Part shown: positions 1 to 8,667 of the stretch, one piece after another
Numbering within the stretch: the first letter of the stretch is position 1
Layout: the number at the start of each line of letters is the position of its first letter
NCBI GenBank assembly: GCA_019359075.1
Contig: JAHHIB010000061.1
Location: forward strand, 1 to 53,794
Length of the DNA: 53,794 bases
DNA from: Kalymmatonema hyalinum WJT4-NPBG1
Lineage (GTDB): Bacteria > Cyanobacteriota > Cyanobacteriia > Cyanobacteriales > Nostocaceae
Direction: 5' to 3'
Position numbers and translations under genes: made by a program
The notes under the pieces: generated by a model
Seen by the model: only the letters and a program-made list of their open reading frames with translations
The model's database searches: none
What the model was told of the DNA's origin: nothing

Positions 1-316
1 TTTGACCCTGGCGACTGTTCGAGTTCTGTCTAGGAGATTGTTGTGGTGACCCATGCTACAAAGCGGTCTTTAATGACCTAGGGTGCGACGGTCTACCACT
101 TCTTCTAAGATACAAGGGTGCGTTAGGATGAAATCCGTAACGCACCGAATCCCTGGTAATGGTGCCGTACTCTCGCATGCTAACGCAACGGCAATAAAGC
201 GGGAGGAACATCCACACCGCTTTTTGCCTCCCCTACGTATCTTTTCAAAAATCAAACCGGATTCCTATATCATGTCCGGTTATCATTGCAGATGATTGAG
301 GACGGGGAAAAGTCGT
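1..316. other. No gene recognised
   Basis: The two short overlapping open frames here (about 60 and 70 codons on opposite strands) look like chance reading of one another. I see no ribosome binding site, family motif or RNA gene. The stretch lies directly downstream of the frameshifted tail of the PIN-like gene and may be the edge of an accessory region cut by the window. Confidence 0.4.
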
Positions 317-460
317 TTAATCATCTAATTTCAACTCTAATTGTGTAACTGTAGTTTTGGATTTACGCGGCTGGCTAGATTTAATTTTAGGTTGACGTTT
401 TGATTTTTTCTCAGCTTCGCGTTTAGCTTTCTCCGCTTTGAGTATTATTCTTTAGTATCT
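317..460 (-). pseudogene. Out-of-frame C-terminal tail of the PIN-like toxin
   Basis: On the minus strand a second frame starts near the 3' end of the PIN-like gene and runs on for about 40 codons to a TAA at 317-319. It encodes a basic, Lys-rich tail (KAEKAKREAEKKSKRQ, then a Ser/Lys stretch, ending QLELKLDD). It has no start of its own and overlaps the last codons of the upstream frame, where both frames read Lys/Leu-rich sequence. The simplest reading is a one-base indel around 430-460 that cut the tail off the toxin. This is inferred from frame continuity and composition. A chance open frame is the alternative. Confidence 0.4.
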
Positions 461-872
461 TGAGAAGCTTATTGTGATTTTTCCAAACCCGAACCTTGCC
501 AAACTTGTAAACTTTAGCAATAAATGGTGCTTGATTACTTTGGGCAAAGTTCTCCATTTGCTCCAATGCTTGGGCAAAGATAGTTGCCATCTCTTCTCCA
601 GTCACATTCCCCAAAGATAATACAAAAACTTTCGCATCCGAGCGAGCGATCGCCACTTGCTCCAAAATATTTCGACCAATTGCATCATCTTTGGTGAGAA
701 TTAACCAACCTCTTTGACTAACTTCAGGAAGCCATTCAGTATCGGGTGAATCCGGTGAAAAGTGGTCTTCATGAACTTCCACCTTTGCACCTGCATTACG
801 TAGTGCATCTGCTACATATTTTCTTCCCAAGGCTCGATCAATAAAAAAAGTCGGCTTCTCTGCTTTAATCAC
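423..872 (-). CDS. PIN-like (DUF5615-type) toxin of a toxin-antitoxin pair
   Basis: A 149-residue protein starting FFIDRALGRKYVADALRNAG and continuing with DTEWLPEVSQRGW and ILTKDDAIGRN. Early Asp residues plus a LTKD strand are the pattern of compact PIN-like/DUF5615 proteins, usually metal-dependent RNases in type II toxin-antitoxin pairs. The start is GTG at 870-872 and overlaps the stop of the upstream DUF433 gene by four bases (GTGA), so translation of the two is probably coupled. The C-terminus may be frameshifted, since a Lys-rich tail continues in another frame to 317. RNase activity is inferred from the family and the pairing. Confidence 0.65.
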   Translation of the reverse strand: MIKAEKPTFFIDRALGRKYVADALRNAGAKVEVHEDHFSPDSPDTEWLPEVSQRGWLILTKDDAIGRNILEQVAIARSDAKVFVLSLGNVTGEEMATIFAQALEQMENFAQSNQAPFIAKVYKFGKVRVWKNHNKLLKILKNNTQSGES

Positions 873-1588
873 GCTGCTTGGGACAAAGATAATTCACATC
901 GAATAGCTTCTTCAACCTGGAGGCGATCGCAGCCGTAATCATCTGCTAAATTATCAATCGACTCTCCTGCTTTATACCGTTCTGCCAAAAGAGCCGTCGG
1001 AATTCCCGTACCCACCAAGACTGGACGACCAAATGATATTCTGGGGTCAATAACCAAAGTCTTGGGAGATTCTTGTTCCATCAGATTTTCATTGAGTCTA
1101 GTAAACGGGAAAAGCTTGTTCGCTACACCAGTTTCATCTAGTTCAATTCGCTTTAGTAAATGCTTTAGAACTTCACGCATTGCCAGTTGACCGTCCTGTG
1201 AAGCACTGATTAACTTTCCCACCGATTCAACAAACAAATCAACTCCATCTGTTTGGAACTCAATCCGAGCGAGAGGATGAGGTACATTGAATTGACGGTC
1301 AACATAATCTAAGGCTGTACGAACTTTGTCTAAGCGAATTTGATGATTCTTACGAATAACTCGTAGTATATGAGCCTCTACCAAATTAGTAAATGAAAGC
1401 TGTGGTATCTCTGGATTTGGAAGCTCAATGAGTGGTTGAAAAAAGCGCTTACCTTCTGCTGTAGGGTAAAACCGACCATGAAGCCACGAACGCAACGTCC
1501 CCACCGGAATCAGCAAATAACGTGCTGCTTCAGCAATGGAGTAAGTGGGGATATTCCGTAAATCTAGTTTTTCGTAAGCTGTGGTCAT
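869..1588 (-). CDS. DUF433-type antitoxin with N-terminal helix-turn-helix
   Basis: This gives 239 residues from ATG 1586-1588 (MTTAYEKLDLRN); a longer frame from 1639 adds 17 unlikely residues. The N-terminal part (PTYSIAEAARYLLIPVGTLR) looks like a MerR/excisionase-type DNA-binding helix-turn-helix. The C-terminal part (ISFGRPVLVGTGIPTALLAE, then a DNLADDYGCD segment) is a typical DUF433 domain. Such proteins are usually antitoxins encoded just before a PIN-like toxin, as here with a four-base overlap. The likely role is to neutralise the toxin and repress its own promoter. The family call is firm; the exact mechanism is inferred. Confidence 0.7.
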   Translation of the reverse strand: MTTAYEKLDLRNIPTYSIAEAARYLLIPVGTLRSWLHGRFYPTAEGKRFFQPLIELPNPEIPQLSFTNLVEAHILRVIRKNHQIRLDKVRTALDYVDRQFNVPHPLARIEFQTDGVDLFVESVGKLISASQDGQLAMREVLKHLLKRIELDETGVANKLFPFTRLNENLMEQESPKTLVIDPRISFGRPVLVGTGIPTALLAERYKAGESIDNLADDYGCDRLQVEEAIRCELSLSQAA

Positions 1589-1652
1589 TTTGCAAACGCT
1601 AATGATATCCCATGATTGATCATAACCAACAGCGCACATCTATGATCCGTGT

Positions 1653-1756
1653 CTGGCGCTCCGAGCGATCCAAAATGTAGTGTCGTGGTGCGATCGCCTC
1701 CGGCACTGCGCTCCGCGCAATCGCCTTTATGCGGGCACGCTACGCGATCGCGCCAG
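1653..1756. repeat. REP-like palindromic repeat with HIP1 sites
   Basis: A GC-rich stretch between the antitoxin and the RAYT remnant. It is bounded by CTGGCGC (1653-1659) and its inverse GCGCCAG (1750-1756), with inner GCGATCGC octamers and GCGCTCCG/CGCGCAATCGCC half-palindromes. RAYT transposases are known to sit beside REP palindromes, so this may be its cognate repeat. Similar wording (GTGGTGCGAT) recurs at the broken end of the integrase near 6390. Confidence 0.45.
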
Positions 1757-2025
1757 TTGTCTTTCATCCCAAAAACAAATCTCTTATGCCCCGTCAGCCT
1801 CGTCAAATCAAACCCGATTACTGCTACCATATCACCACGCGTTGCAACAACAGAGAATTCCGCTTGACACGCTTGGAATGTCGTCAAGTCTTTCTTTATG
1901 CCATCAAAAAAGCACAGGAAAAGTATGGGTTTAAGCTCTATGCATTGTGCATTATGTCGAATCACGTACATTATTTGTTAGAACCCAAGCAGCCAGAAGA
2001 CCTTCCCAAAATTATGCACTGGCAA

Positions 2026-2083
2026 CCCCTTTGGGGAAGTCAAAAGTTAAAAGTCAAAAGTCAAAAGTTAAAAGTCAAAAATA
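2026..2083. repeat. Left inverted end: mini-palindrome plus six AAGTCAA-type heptads
   Basis: CCCCTTTGGGG followed by tandem seven-base units (AAGTCAA or AAGTTAA) ending in AAAAATAAG. Its reverse complement matches the right end at 2503-2550 in unit, spacing and terminal palindrome. Confidence 0.7.
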
Positions 2084-2135
2084 AGTATTTTAAGACTATG
2101 GTGTGTTAATATTTTAACATTAGCTTTTTTTGAGA

Positions 2136-2501
2136 ATGAGTAATTACATACCAATTTCTGATAGAACATTTGAGTTTGCTATTAGAATAACCAAGCTTTG
2201 TTCTTACCTAGATAAACAACCAGGAACACCAAGATTGCTAGCTGCTCAGTTATTTAGATCTGGTACATCAATCGGTGCAAATATTGAAGAATCTCGTTCG
2301 GCTGAAAGTGATAAAGATTTTATCAGCAAGCAATCGATAGCCCTAAAAGAGGCAAAAGAGACAAGATATTGGCTAAAGCTATTAATTAAGTCGGAAATAA
2401 TATCTGAGTCACAAATAGACAATCTTTTAGATGAATGCGAACAATTGATTAAAATTATTGCTAAATCAATAGTAACAACTAAAGAAAAGTTGAATAAATA
2501 A
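2136..2501 (+). CDS. Four-helix-bundle protein (S23/IVP family)
   Basis: 121 residues from ATG 2136; a TTG two codons earlier is also possible. The sequence has the hallmarks of the family first found inside 23S rRNA intervening sequences and related to Avd of diversity-generating retroelements: an FEFAIRITKL helix, QLFRSGTSIGANIEES, an ALKEAKETRYWLKLL helix and a final LLDECEQLIKIIAKSI helix. Family members form pentameric barrels and some bind nucleic acid, but no cellular function is established. Here it is the sole gene between inverted heptad repeats within a broken transposase, so it may be the cargo of a mobile cassette. Its AT-rich composition differs from the flanking transposase. 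Confidence 0.8.
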   Translation: MSNYIPISDRTFEFAIRITKLCSYLDKQPGTPRLLAAQLFRSGTSIGANIEESRSAESDKDFISKQSIALKEAKETRYWLKLLIKSEIISESQIDNLLDECEQLIKIIAKSIVTTKEKLNK

Positions 2502-2502
2502 A

Positions 2503-2550
2503 TTTTTGACTTTTGACTTTTGACTTTTGACTTTTGACTTCCCGATAGGG
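2503..2550. repeat. Right inverted end: five TTTTGAC heptads plus mini-palindrome
   Basis: Five tandem TTTTGAC units followed by TTCCCGATAGGG, immediately next to the resumed transposase sequence (GAG TGG CAT). It is the mirror of the left end. Confidence 0.7.
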
Positions 2551-2907
2551 AGTGGCATCCAGCGTTTTTGCAACTGGGGAAAACTTTGGAAGAGTGCGCT
2601 GCCAAATATCGGGGATTTTGTAAAAAATATCGACCACAGGCAAAGCCAGAAAAACGAAATCATTGGGGTAGCAGCTTTTTGCCATCGGTAACAAAGGGCG
2701 GTAAGTCGAAGAAATCTTCACCGGGACAGATGAGCCTACCTTGGAACAAGCAGAGGGTGACGGAGAGTACGGAGGTGCATGAGGTAGCAGAAAAATTTAT
2801 CAACGCAAACTGCTATATTCCCCCGGTGCCAGGTATCGGATTTATGAAATGCTGATTATTGCGTGGGAAAGGAGGCTTTTATAAATATTTACAAACTTCT
2901 GAAAGCC

Positions 2908-5900
2908 TTAAATGTTACACTTTACAAGTCGCAGCGCGAGAAAAGAATTCGTCCCCAGAAGGTATGAGTAGTAAATGGTAGGTAGGCTTCCCCGAAAAGG
3001 GTTTTCTTTTATACGCTTGTACAGTTCTGAGTTCCTCACAAAACCCGTTTCATTGTCCCTTGTTTTTTTGTCATCATACCATCCAACTGCCGTGGCAAAG
3101 CGAAGATAATTTTCAAGATCTTTGCTAGTCCAGTCTTCTGGTTTTATACCCAGCCGATTCCCGGTGCTAGTCCATATTTCCTTTTGCACACTAAAACCAA
3201 AACGTTTGTCGGAATTGGCAACCCAAAGTTGGTCTATTTTTCGCAGGTCAGGACAAGAAAAATTATTAATGTCGTCATCATCTAAATATCGTTGTTCTTC
3301 TCTTTGAGCAACATTAAGCATGAGTTGGTCTGTTTGTCCGTCAGCAGCTTCCCAATCTTTAGCCTTCAAATAATATTCAAGTTGAGCATATAAATGTTTA
3401 GTGAGAGATGCTTCAACCTGTTTTCTCAAGTCTGGTTCTGTATTATTTGTAGAGAGTAGCTCAATTAAACCTCGATGAACAGATTCAATATTTTCACCTG
3501 TAAGCAACTGAGTGCTTTTAGTAAAATCAGTTTCTTGTGGATGAGTTTTTAAAATTTTAAAGGCTGTAGTGTAAGATTTTATAGCTGCTGACTGAGTTTC
3601 TTTATTTTGAGCTAATAAACTTCCTTGATATTTCTGGAATAATACTTTAATTTGTAAGCCCTGGCTGGAATCTAAATCTTTCTTATTAGCTTTAGCTAAA
3701 AATTCCTTACTTTGCTTAATTTCTTGTTCTGCCTCTTTTAATTTTTTTAGCTGTTGATGTGCTTGTGAACTAGCGGCAAATACTAATGCTTGTTTGAGTT
3801 GGTGATTATTAATGTTAAAAGATAAGGCAGACAGCCTTAAAGCCTCGTTTGAATCAAAAGTAAACCTCTCAAAGCGAGAGTTAGTATTTTTTTGTAATTC
3901 GCCAGCTAATTGATTTAATTGTTGAACAGCTTTAACTTCTTCTTCCGTTTCTTGATTTTTTCTATTTACTTTTTTCAAACTGTCTTCTATATTTTGGATC
4001 TGTGTTTGAAGAAATGATTTCTGCGTTTTAGCTGTATTTAAATTTTGTCTAGCTCTTGCAGCATCTTGCTCAAATTTTGATGCGCTTTCTTTGGAAATTT
4101 TTGCTTGCTGTTGTGCTGCTTTAGCAGTTTTAGTAGCCTCTATTACTTTTTGTTCTGCTGATTTTTCACTTTCTTTAGCTTGCCATTCTTGATTTTTTGC
4201 TTGTGCAGCGCTATCTTGAGCCTTTTTTTCATTTTTCTGAGCTTCTGTCAAACTTTTTTGGGCTTTATCAACTTGTGAATTGGCGGACTTAACCTGTTCA
4301 TTTGCTGCCTCAACCTGCTTTCTAGATAATAGCCCTACAGCTGCTGCTCCCAGAACTGCCAAAACCAAAACAACAATTCCAATACTAATTCGTCGTTGAT
4401 CTGTCTTATTAGCCTCACTTAATACCTGATTCCTTTTCTCTGCTGCTTCCCTATCTTTTTTTCTCTCTCCAATGCTGCTTCTTTTTTTTTTCGCAGCAAT
4501 TTCCTCCTGAATTTCTTTCTCTTTACTAGCTGCTAAAAACTGCCTATCCTGATAACTTAAACTCTTATCTATTGCCCATAATTCAGCTTCTTGTAACGCC
4601 TTTCCCCGCAACAATCGTGACTCATCAGTTCCTCCAGAAGCCACCCAAAAGCGGAAATTCTCAGAATATGGACGCAGGTTTCTTAATTGATTTTCTACCC
4701 AATTCTGGTCAAAAATCTCTTGATATATAGGATTGTAAACTCGTAACTTGTTCTGCTGTCTAACAACCAATCCTGAAAGTTGTAACTCACTTTGCTCTAA
4801 AGTATCATCTGCTGTAATCTCAAATTCCTCCTCCCTCAATCGAATTTGCTGATACAATTCCAGCAAATATCCAGCCCGTTGTTCATCCCGCAAAATTCTC
4901 GCTTGAATCGTTCGCAACGGTGAGCGATTCGTGTCTAAGGTAGGATAACTTTCAGTAGAATAAACCACCACTAACTTAAGTTTTTTCCAAATTTTACCCA
5001 TCCTGTCCCCTTGTTTGGCAGTTTCATACCAACTCCGCAGCAGTGGGGCAAAATCGGAGAAAATATTTTCACATTTAAACAGCCGCTCAAAATTATCTAT
5101 GGCAAAAACAACAGGACTATCAATTCCTGATAATAAATATTTTTGAAAGTAACGAGTACAGCTTATATTCAGCCCGGTACTATCTTGCCAGTAGTCATCC
5201 AACTTAGCTTCCAGTTCCAAACTGTCAGAAACATTGATGCACAACCACTGCAAGAATGTCTTCAAGTCTGCTAGGGCAGAACTATCAGCTAGCTTCAAAT
5301 CTAATTTTGCTGTTTGATAACCTTGCTGTCTTGCATAGTCGAGTAATTTCTCTAACAGCAATGTTTTACCCATCTTTTGCGGAGCTTTGATACGAATCAG
5401 CGCACCAGGTTGCAAAATAGCTTTATAGCATTTTTCTTCAATGGGTGGGCGTTGAATATATATGTTTGTTGATATTGCTGACGAGTTTGCAGATGATTCC
5501 TCTGAGGAAAACTGAAGCGGTAAATTACTTTTAGGGATGAGTTGAGGTATTAACTCTTGTGCTATCCCTGCCATGCGAATGACACTACAACCAAGTTTAT
5601 AAGCAAACTCATAATTTTGACCTGCTCCTAGAGCATCATAAAAACCCACAGCAAATTCAATTGCTGCCTTATCTTGAATTGCCTGACTCATACCCACCAC
5701 ATAATTAATGTGCCGGGCTATTTCTTGTGCCTGATATTTTGAGTAGCAAGCATTGAGAACAACACACTCTATTTTGTTAGCGAATAATTGAAATAATCCA
5801 GCTAAAGCTTCTGCATCAACTAACTTGGTTTGACCCGTTTCATCTTCAAAAACCAAGCCTTCTTCTCCAGAACCATGCCCAGAAAAGTGGATTATGTGTG

Positions 5901-6099
5901 GTTCGTATTCCAAAATAGCTCTGTGGATGTCCCTGTAGCGTACCGCTTCTGCTGTATCTATTGAATAATCATCACGCTTCTTTGCTCGTTTTAATCCCTC
6001 TTTAATTTCGCGCATCTCCTCATCCAGACGAAGTCGGCTGGTTCCTTTAGGATTTGCTGATAACAGCAGGATTTTTCGAGTTCGATTATTACTACTCAT
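2908..6099 (-). CDS. CHAT peptidase-AAA ATPase-membrane-coiled coil-GUN4 protein
   Basis: 1063 residues from ATG 6097-6099; a GTG 11 codons upstream (6132) is also open and is used for numbering here. Domains: CHAT caspase-like peptidase about 18-200, with His86 in HFSGHG and Cys129 in LNACYS; an AAA_35-like ATPase about 228-480, with P-loop APQKMGKT (250-257) and Asp/Asn-rich strand VVFAIDNFERL; a basic coiled coil; one membrane helix about 582-602; a long Ala/Lys/Gln coiled coil about 605-745; a helical region; and a GUN4 domain from about 915 (DWEAADGQTDQLML, DLRKIDQLWV, RFGFSVQ). GUN4 domains bind Mg-porphyrins. This resembles an NLR-like switch with a protease effector and a tetrapyrrole-binding end. 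Both catalytic residues are present. Substrate and trigger are unknown. Confidence 0.75.
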   Translation of the reverse strand: MSSNNRTRKILLLSANPKGTSRLRLDEEMREIKEGLKRAKKRDDYSIDTAEAVRYRDIHRAILEYEPHIIHFSGHGSGEEGLVFEDETGQTKLVDAEALAGLFQLFANKIECVVLNACYSKYQAQEIARHINYVVGMSQAIQDKAAIEFAVGFYDALGAGQNYEFAYKLGCSVIRMAGIAQELIPQLIPKSNLPLQFSSEESSANSSAISTNIYIQRPPIEEKCYKAILQPGALIRIKAPQKMGKTLLLEKLLDYARQQGYQTAKLDLKLADSSALADLKTFLQWLCINVSDSLELEAKLDDYWQDSTGLNISCTRYFQKYLLSGIDSPVVFAIDNFERLFKCENIFSDFAPLLRSWYETAKQGDRMGKIWKKLKLVVVYSTESYPTLDTNRSPLRTIQARILRDEQRAGYLLELYQQIRLREEEFEITADDTLEQSELQLSGLVVRQQNKLRVYNPIYQEIFDQNWVENQLRNLRPYSENFRFWVASGGTDESRLLRGKALQEAELWAIDKSLSYQDRQFLAASKEKEIQEEIAAKKKRSSIGERKKDREAAEKRNQVLSEANKTDQRRISIGIVVLVLAVLGAAAVGLLSRKQVEAANEQVKSANSQVDKAQKSLTEAQKNEKKAQDSAAQAKNQEWQAKESEKSAEQKVIEATKTAKAAQQQAKISKESASKFEQDAARARQNLNTAKTQKSFLQTQIQNIEDSLKKVNRKNQETEEEVKAVQQLNQLAGELQKNTNSRFERFTFDSNEALRLSALSFNINNHQLKQALVFAASSQAHQQLKKLKEAEQEIKQSKEFLAKANKKDLDSSQGLQIKVLFQKYQGSLLAQNKETQSAAIKSYTTAFKILKTHPQETDFTKSTQLLTGENIESVHRGLIELLSTNNTEPDLRKQVEASLTKHLYAQLEYYLKAKDWEAADGQTDQLMLNVAQREEQRYLDDDDINNFSCPDLRKIDQLWVANSDKRFGFSVQKEIWTSTGNRLGIKPEDWTSKDLENYLRFATAVGWYDDKKTRDNETGFVRNSELYKRIKENPFRGSLPTIYYSYLLGTNSFLALRLVKCNI

Positions 6100-6379
6100 T
6101 AAAAGCGATCGCTTCCTAGAAACCTGATTCACTCATCAGGGTGACATTATCTTCGATAGCACCGCAAGGACGACAAAACAATTTGTTACTCAACAACTGC
6201 TGGCACACAAAGACGTGCCAGTTCCAAATTGCCAAATGAAGCGATCAGAAGCTTGTGCTGCCGTTGTTGCTGGATAGTTTACAAGCGAGCCAGCGCCTCC
6301 TTCATCGTACGTACTATGTGACACTCATGCCAATGAGTGCAATTCGATTTGTAGCAAAATAGTTTGCGATCGCCGCAAA

Positions 6380-7366
6380 TTAAATTATGCCAGTAGTGGT
6401 GCGATGGGCTACACGGTTAGAAAAGTTGTGATGGTCGATAAATTTTCCTTCTGGGCTGATAAATATCAGTGATTCAGGATTAACGTCCTCTGGTCGAATC
6501 TCGTCTAGAATCTCCTGTAGCTGTGAATTAATCGGAAAATCCCGTTTCTTTTGAGTTTTCAGCCCTTCTTTGGAGACTAAACCATCTTCGGAAACGACTA
6601 CAGATTCCCGAAACTGAATCACATTACTGGTGATGTGCTTCCATTTCAATCCAATAGCCTCAGACGGTCTACAGCCAGTAAAGAAAAGGAAGCGCACGTA
6701 GTGGGTGTAATAACTGTAGTGGCGATCGCACTCAAAAGTACTGATGATTAAATCTCTCTCTTGTTTACTAAAGGGACTGATATCCTGTTCCTCCATTGCA
6801 CCCTTTGGTACTTGGATCTTCATCGCAGCAAACGGATTGTTGTCAATTAATCCCTCGGACAATGCCCAGTTACAGCAAGCTTTGATTTGGATTAAACAAC
6901 GCTTGGCAGCATCAGGAGTTAAATTCGATAGAAGATAATCACGAATAGCCGATGCTTCATCAAGCGATCGCGTTGGTAACTTAGCAATGTGATTTCGATG
7001 CTTGGTAAAGTCTTTGGCGTAGGTACTAGGACTAATTTGGGGTTTCTTAAACTCGCTATACTTATCCCAAAGTTCGTCTAATTTAGGTTGAGGCTTCTTT
7101 ATGGGTGTAATGGGTGTAATCGTACTCAAAGCAGAGTGAGGTTGGTACTTCTCTAGAGTTGCGTCGAATCGCTCGTATAGTATATCTTTCTCAATCTCAG
7201 ATGCTTTAAGCTCAGCCAGTTTCCGGTTATTGGGAGTATCAGCTAAACCCGTAGATATGTAATAACGTTTGCCTCTATATCTAAACCGCAACTGCAACCG
7301 CTGATTAGAGCTAAGGATAGATACAGAACCCTTAGATGCCCGTCCTGTAGGAGTTTTAGAGAACAT
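6380..7366 (-). pseudogene. Tyrosine recombinase/integrase lacking the C-terminal catalytic end
   Basis: 328 residues. The N-terminus has an AP2-like DNA-binding fold (RLQLRFRYRGKRYYISTG), followed by a SAM-like core-binding domain (about 95-180) and the start of the catalytic domain with Arg233 in FFTGCRPSEAIGLKW and Lys270 in GLKTQKKRDFPI. The usual His-x-x-Arg box and the Tyr nucleophile are absent: the frame ends NRVAHRTTTGII and no continuation is visible downstream. Family members are normally some 50-80 residues longer, so this copy is probably inactive. It lies about 190 bp from tRNA-Phe, the usual place for an integrase of an island inserted in a tRNA gene. Confidence 0.7.
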
Positions 7367-7515
7367 AAGGTAGAAGGTGTAATTACTCCTCTAGTCTAGT
7401 TTGTTTACACCCGTTTTACACCCATTTTGTGTCTAAAGGTATCCAAAAATATCCAATATTTACCTTAAAGCTAGAACATTTGTCCTCTCTCAGCCAGTAC
7501 CTAAAAAAGAACAAA

Positions 7516-7549
7516 ACCCTTGAAACTGTTGCGTTTCAAGGGTTTTTTT
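7516..7549. terminator. Stem-loop terminator downstream of tRNA-Phe
   Basis: ACCCTTGAAAC, a six-base loop, and GTTTCAAGGGT followed by T7 on the plus strand. Read on the minus strand, the stem is followed by TTTTGTTCTTTTTT, so it can end the tRNA-Phe transcript and may act in both directions. Confidence 0.7.
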
Positions 7550-7553
7550 GTTA

Positions 7554-7626
<73 letters not shown>

Positions 7627-7703
7627 GTGGTTTTTTTTGTTTGCCACGATTACTTAATGTAGCAAAGTCATAATCATTTGGCAAGTCCTAACAGAAAAAA
7701 ATT

Positions 7704-8573
7704 TTATGCGGCTTTTGTCCTCAACTTGACCCACCCGAAAACTGTCAAAAATACCACAAACTGAACAAGAACAATACTAGGACCAGAGGCAAAGTTGAAA
7801 AGACCCGATACGATTATGCCAGCAAAGCTACTTATGGAACCGACAATCACCGACAGCAGCAGGAAGCGGTTAAAGTGGTGACTCATCAGTTTGGCACAAG
7901 AGGCGGGAATAACTAAAAAGGCGTTGACGAGTAAAACGCCAACAGCTTTAATTGCCACAGCAACAGCTAATGACAGCAGTACGACAAAGCCATATCGGTA
8001 CAACTGAACTGGAATGCCTTGAACCTTTGCCACAGCAGGGTTAAGTGTTAACAAAATTTGCTGCCTGAGGGTTGATAATAAGAATAGGCTGCCTCCAACA
8101 AGCACAAGCAGGGTCAAAATCAAATCTGTCATGTCAATAGCGAGAATATCGCCAAATAGCACGCCCATCAGGTTGCCGCGATATCCTTTAATTAAGCTGG
8201 TAAGAATCACGCCCACGGCTAAGGCACCTGACAAGACAATGCTTAGAACGCTATCGCTCCCTAAATCAGTTTTCTCTATAAAGTAGAGGACAACCAACCC
8301 AAAAATGAGTGTGAATGGTAGCAGCATCCAGGTGGGATTTAACTGTAGCAGCACACCTAACGCCACACCTACTAAAGCAGCATGACCAACAGCATGGCTA
8401 AAAAAAGACAACTGGCGCAAAGTGACAAAAGTGCCTAGTAAACCACCAAGTGTTCCCATCAAAACAGCACCTGCAATAGCACGTTGCATGAAGGGAAACT
8501 GTAGCAATGTCACCAAGTCATTGACATTGGTGACAGCAAGCCAAGCTATTTGGCAATGATCAAATAAAAACAT
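7704..8573 (-). CDS. znuB: Zinc ABC transporter permease
   Basis: A 289-residue ABC-3 family membrane protein with about eight hydrophobic helices. Typical motifs are GGLLGTFVTLRQLSFFSHAV, GHAALVGVALG and LLVNAFLVIPASCAKL. It should form the inner-membrane channel of a ZnuABC importer with the ATPase at 9130-9936 and the binding protein at 10074-11093. Unusually, an SmtB-type regulator on the plus strand lies between it and znuC, so znuB probably has its own promoter in the 94-bp gap shared with that regulator. The metal is inferred from the His-rich binding protein and the zinc-type regulator; manganese is the alternative for this family. Confidence 0.85.
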   Translation of the reverse strand: MFLFDHCQIAWLAVTNVNDLVTLLQFPFMQRAIAGAVLMGTLGGLLGTFVTLRQLSFFSHAVGHAALVGVALGVLLQLNPTWMLLPFTLIFGLVVLYFIEKTDLGSDSVLSIVLSGALAVGVILTSLIKGYRGNLMGVLFGDILAIDMTDLILTLLVLVGGSLFLLSTLRQQILLTLNPAVAKVQGIPVQLYRYGFVVLLSLAVAVAIKAVGVLLVNAFLVIPASCAKLMSHHFNRFLLLSVIVGSISSFAGIIVSGLFNFASGPSIVLVQFVVFLTVFGWVKLRTKAA

Positions 8574-8667
8574 ATGTTATTTTTTTTGACAAAATTTTGA
8601 AAGTATTTTGAGTGTATAAGATTTGTTTTTTACTAACAAATAACAATAAGGTAGCTACAGTAATACT

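Larger units (their letters stand above)
2026..2550 (+). mobile_element. Four-helix-bundle cassette with inverted heptad-repeat ends
   Basis: About 525 bp lying inside the RAYT gene. The left end is a small palindrome CCCCTTTGGGG (2026-2036) followed by about six heptads of AAGTCAA/AAGTTAA (2037-2080). The right end mirrors it: five heptads of TTTTGAC (2504-2538), then the palindrome CCCGATAGGG (2541-2550). Read inward, both ends have CCC, a three- or four-base loop, GGG, then AAGTCAAAAGT. The only gene between them is a four-helix-bundle protein. Paired ends plus a broken host gene suggest a small mobile unit. No transposase is inside, so movement would need a trans-acting enzyme. Confidence 0.5.
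1786..2855 (+). pseudogene. REP-associated tyrosine (Y1) transposase, interrupted
   Basis: The N-terminal part starts at ATG 1786 (MPRQPRQIKPDYCYHITTRC) and includes the Y1 metal-binding motif in CIMSNHVHYLLEP. It runs to MHWQ near 2025, after which homology stops in repeat sequence. The C-terminal part resumes at about 2550 (EWHPAFLQLGKTLEECAAKY, then a KKYRPQAKPEKRNHWGS stretch) and ends at 2855. From memory of RAYT proteins, some 60-80 middle residues are missing, including the region expected to carry the catalytic Tyr. The gap is filled by a four-helix-bundle gene with inverted repeats on each side. The transposase cannot be active. Confidence 0.75.

Noticed and set aside
1649-1971. Several overlapping frames on both strands around 1650-1970
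   Set aside because: They are shadows of the REP-like repeat and of the RAYT N-terminal part; only the RAYT frame has family motifs.
2026-2550. CRISPR array
   Set aside because: The direct heptads are only 7 bp, have no spacers and are mirrored at both ends, so this is not a CRISPR. No other array was seen in the window.
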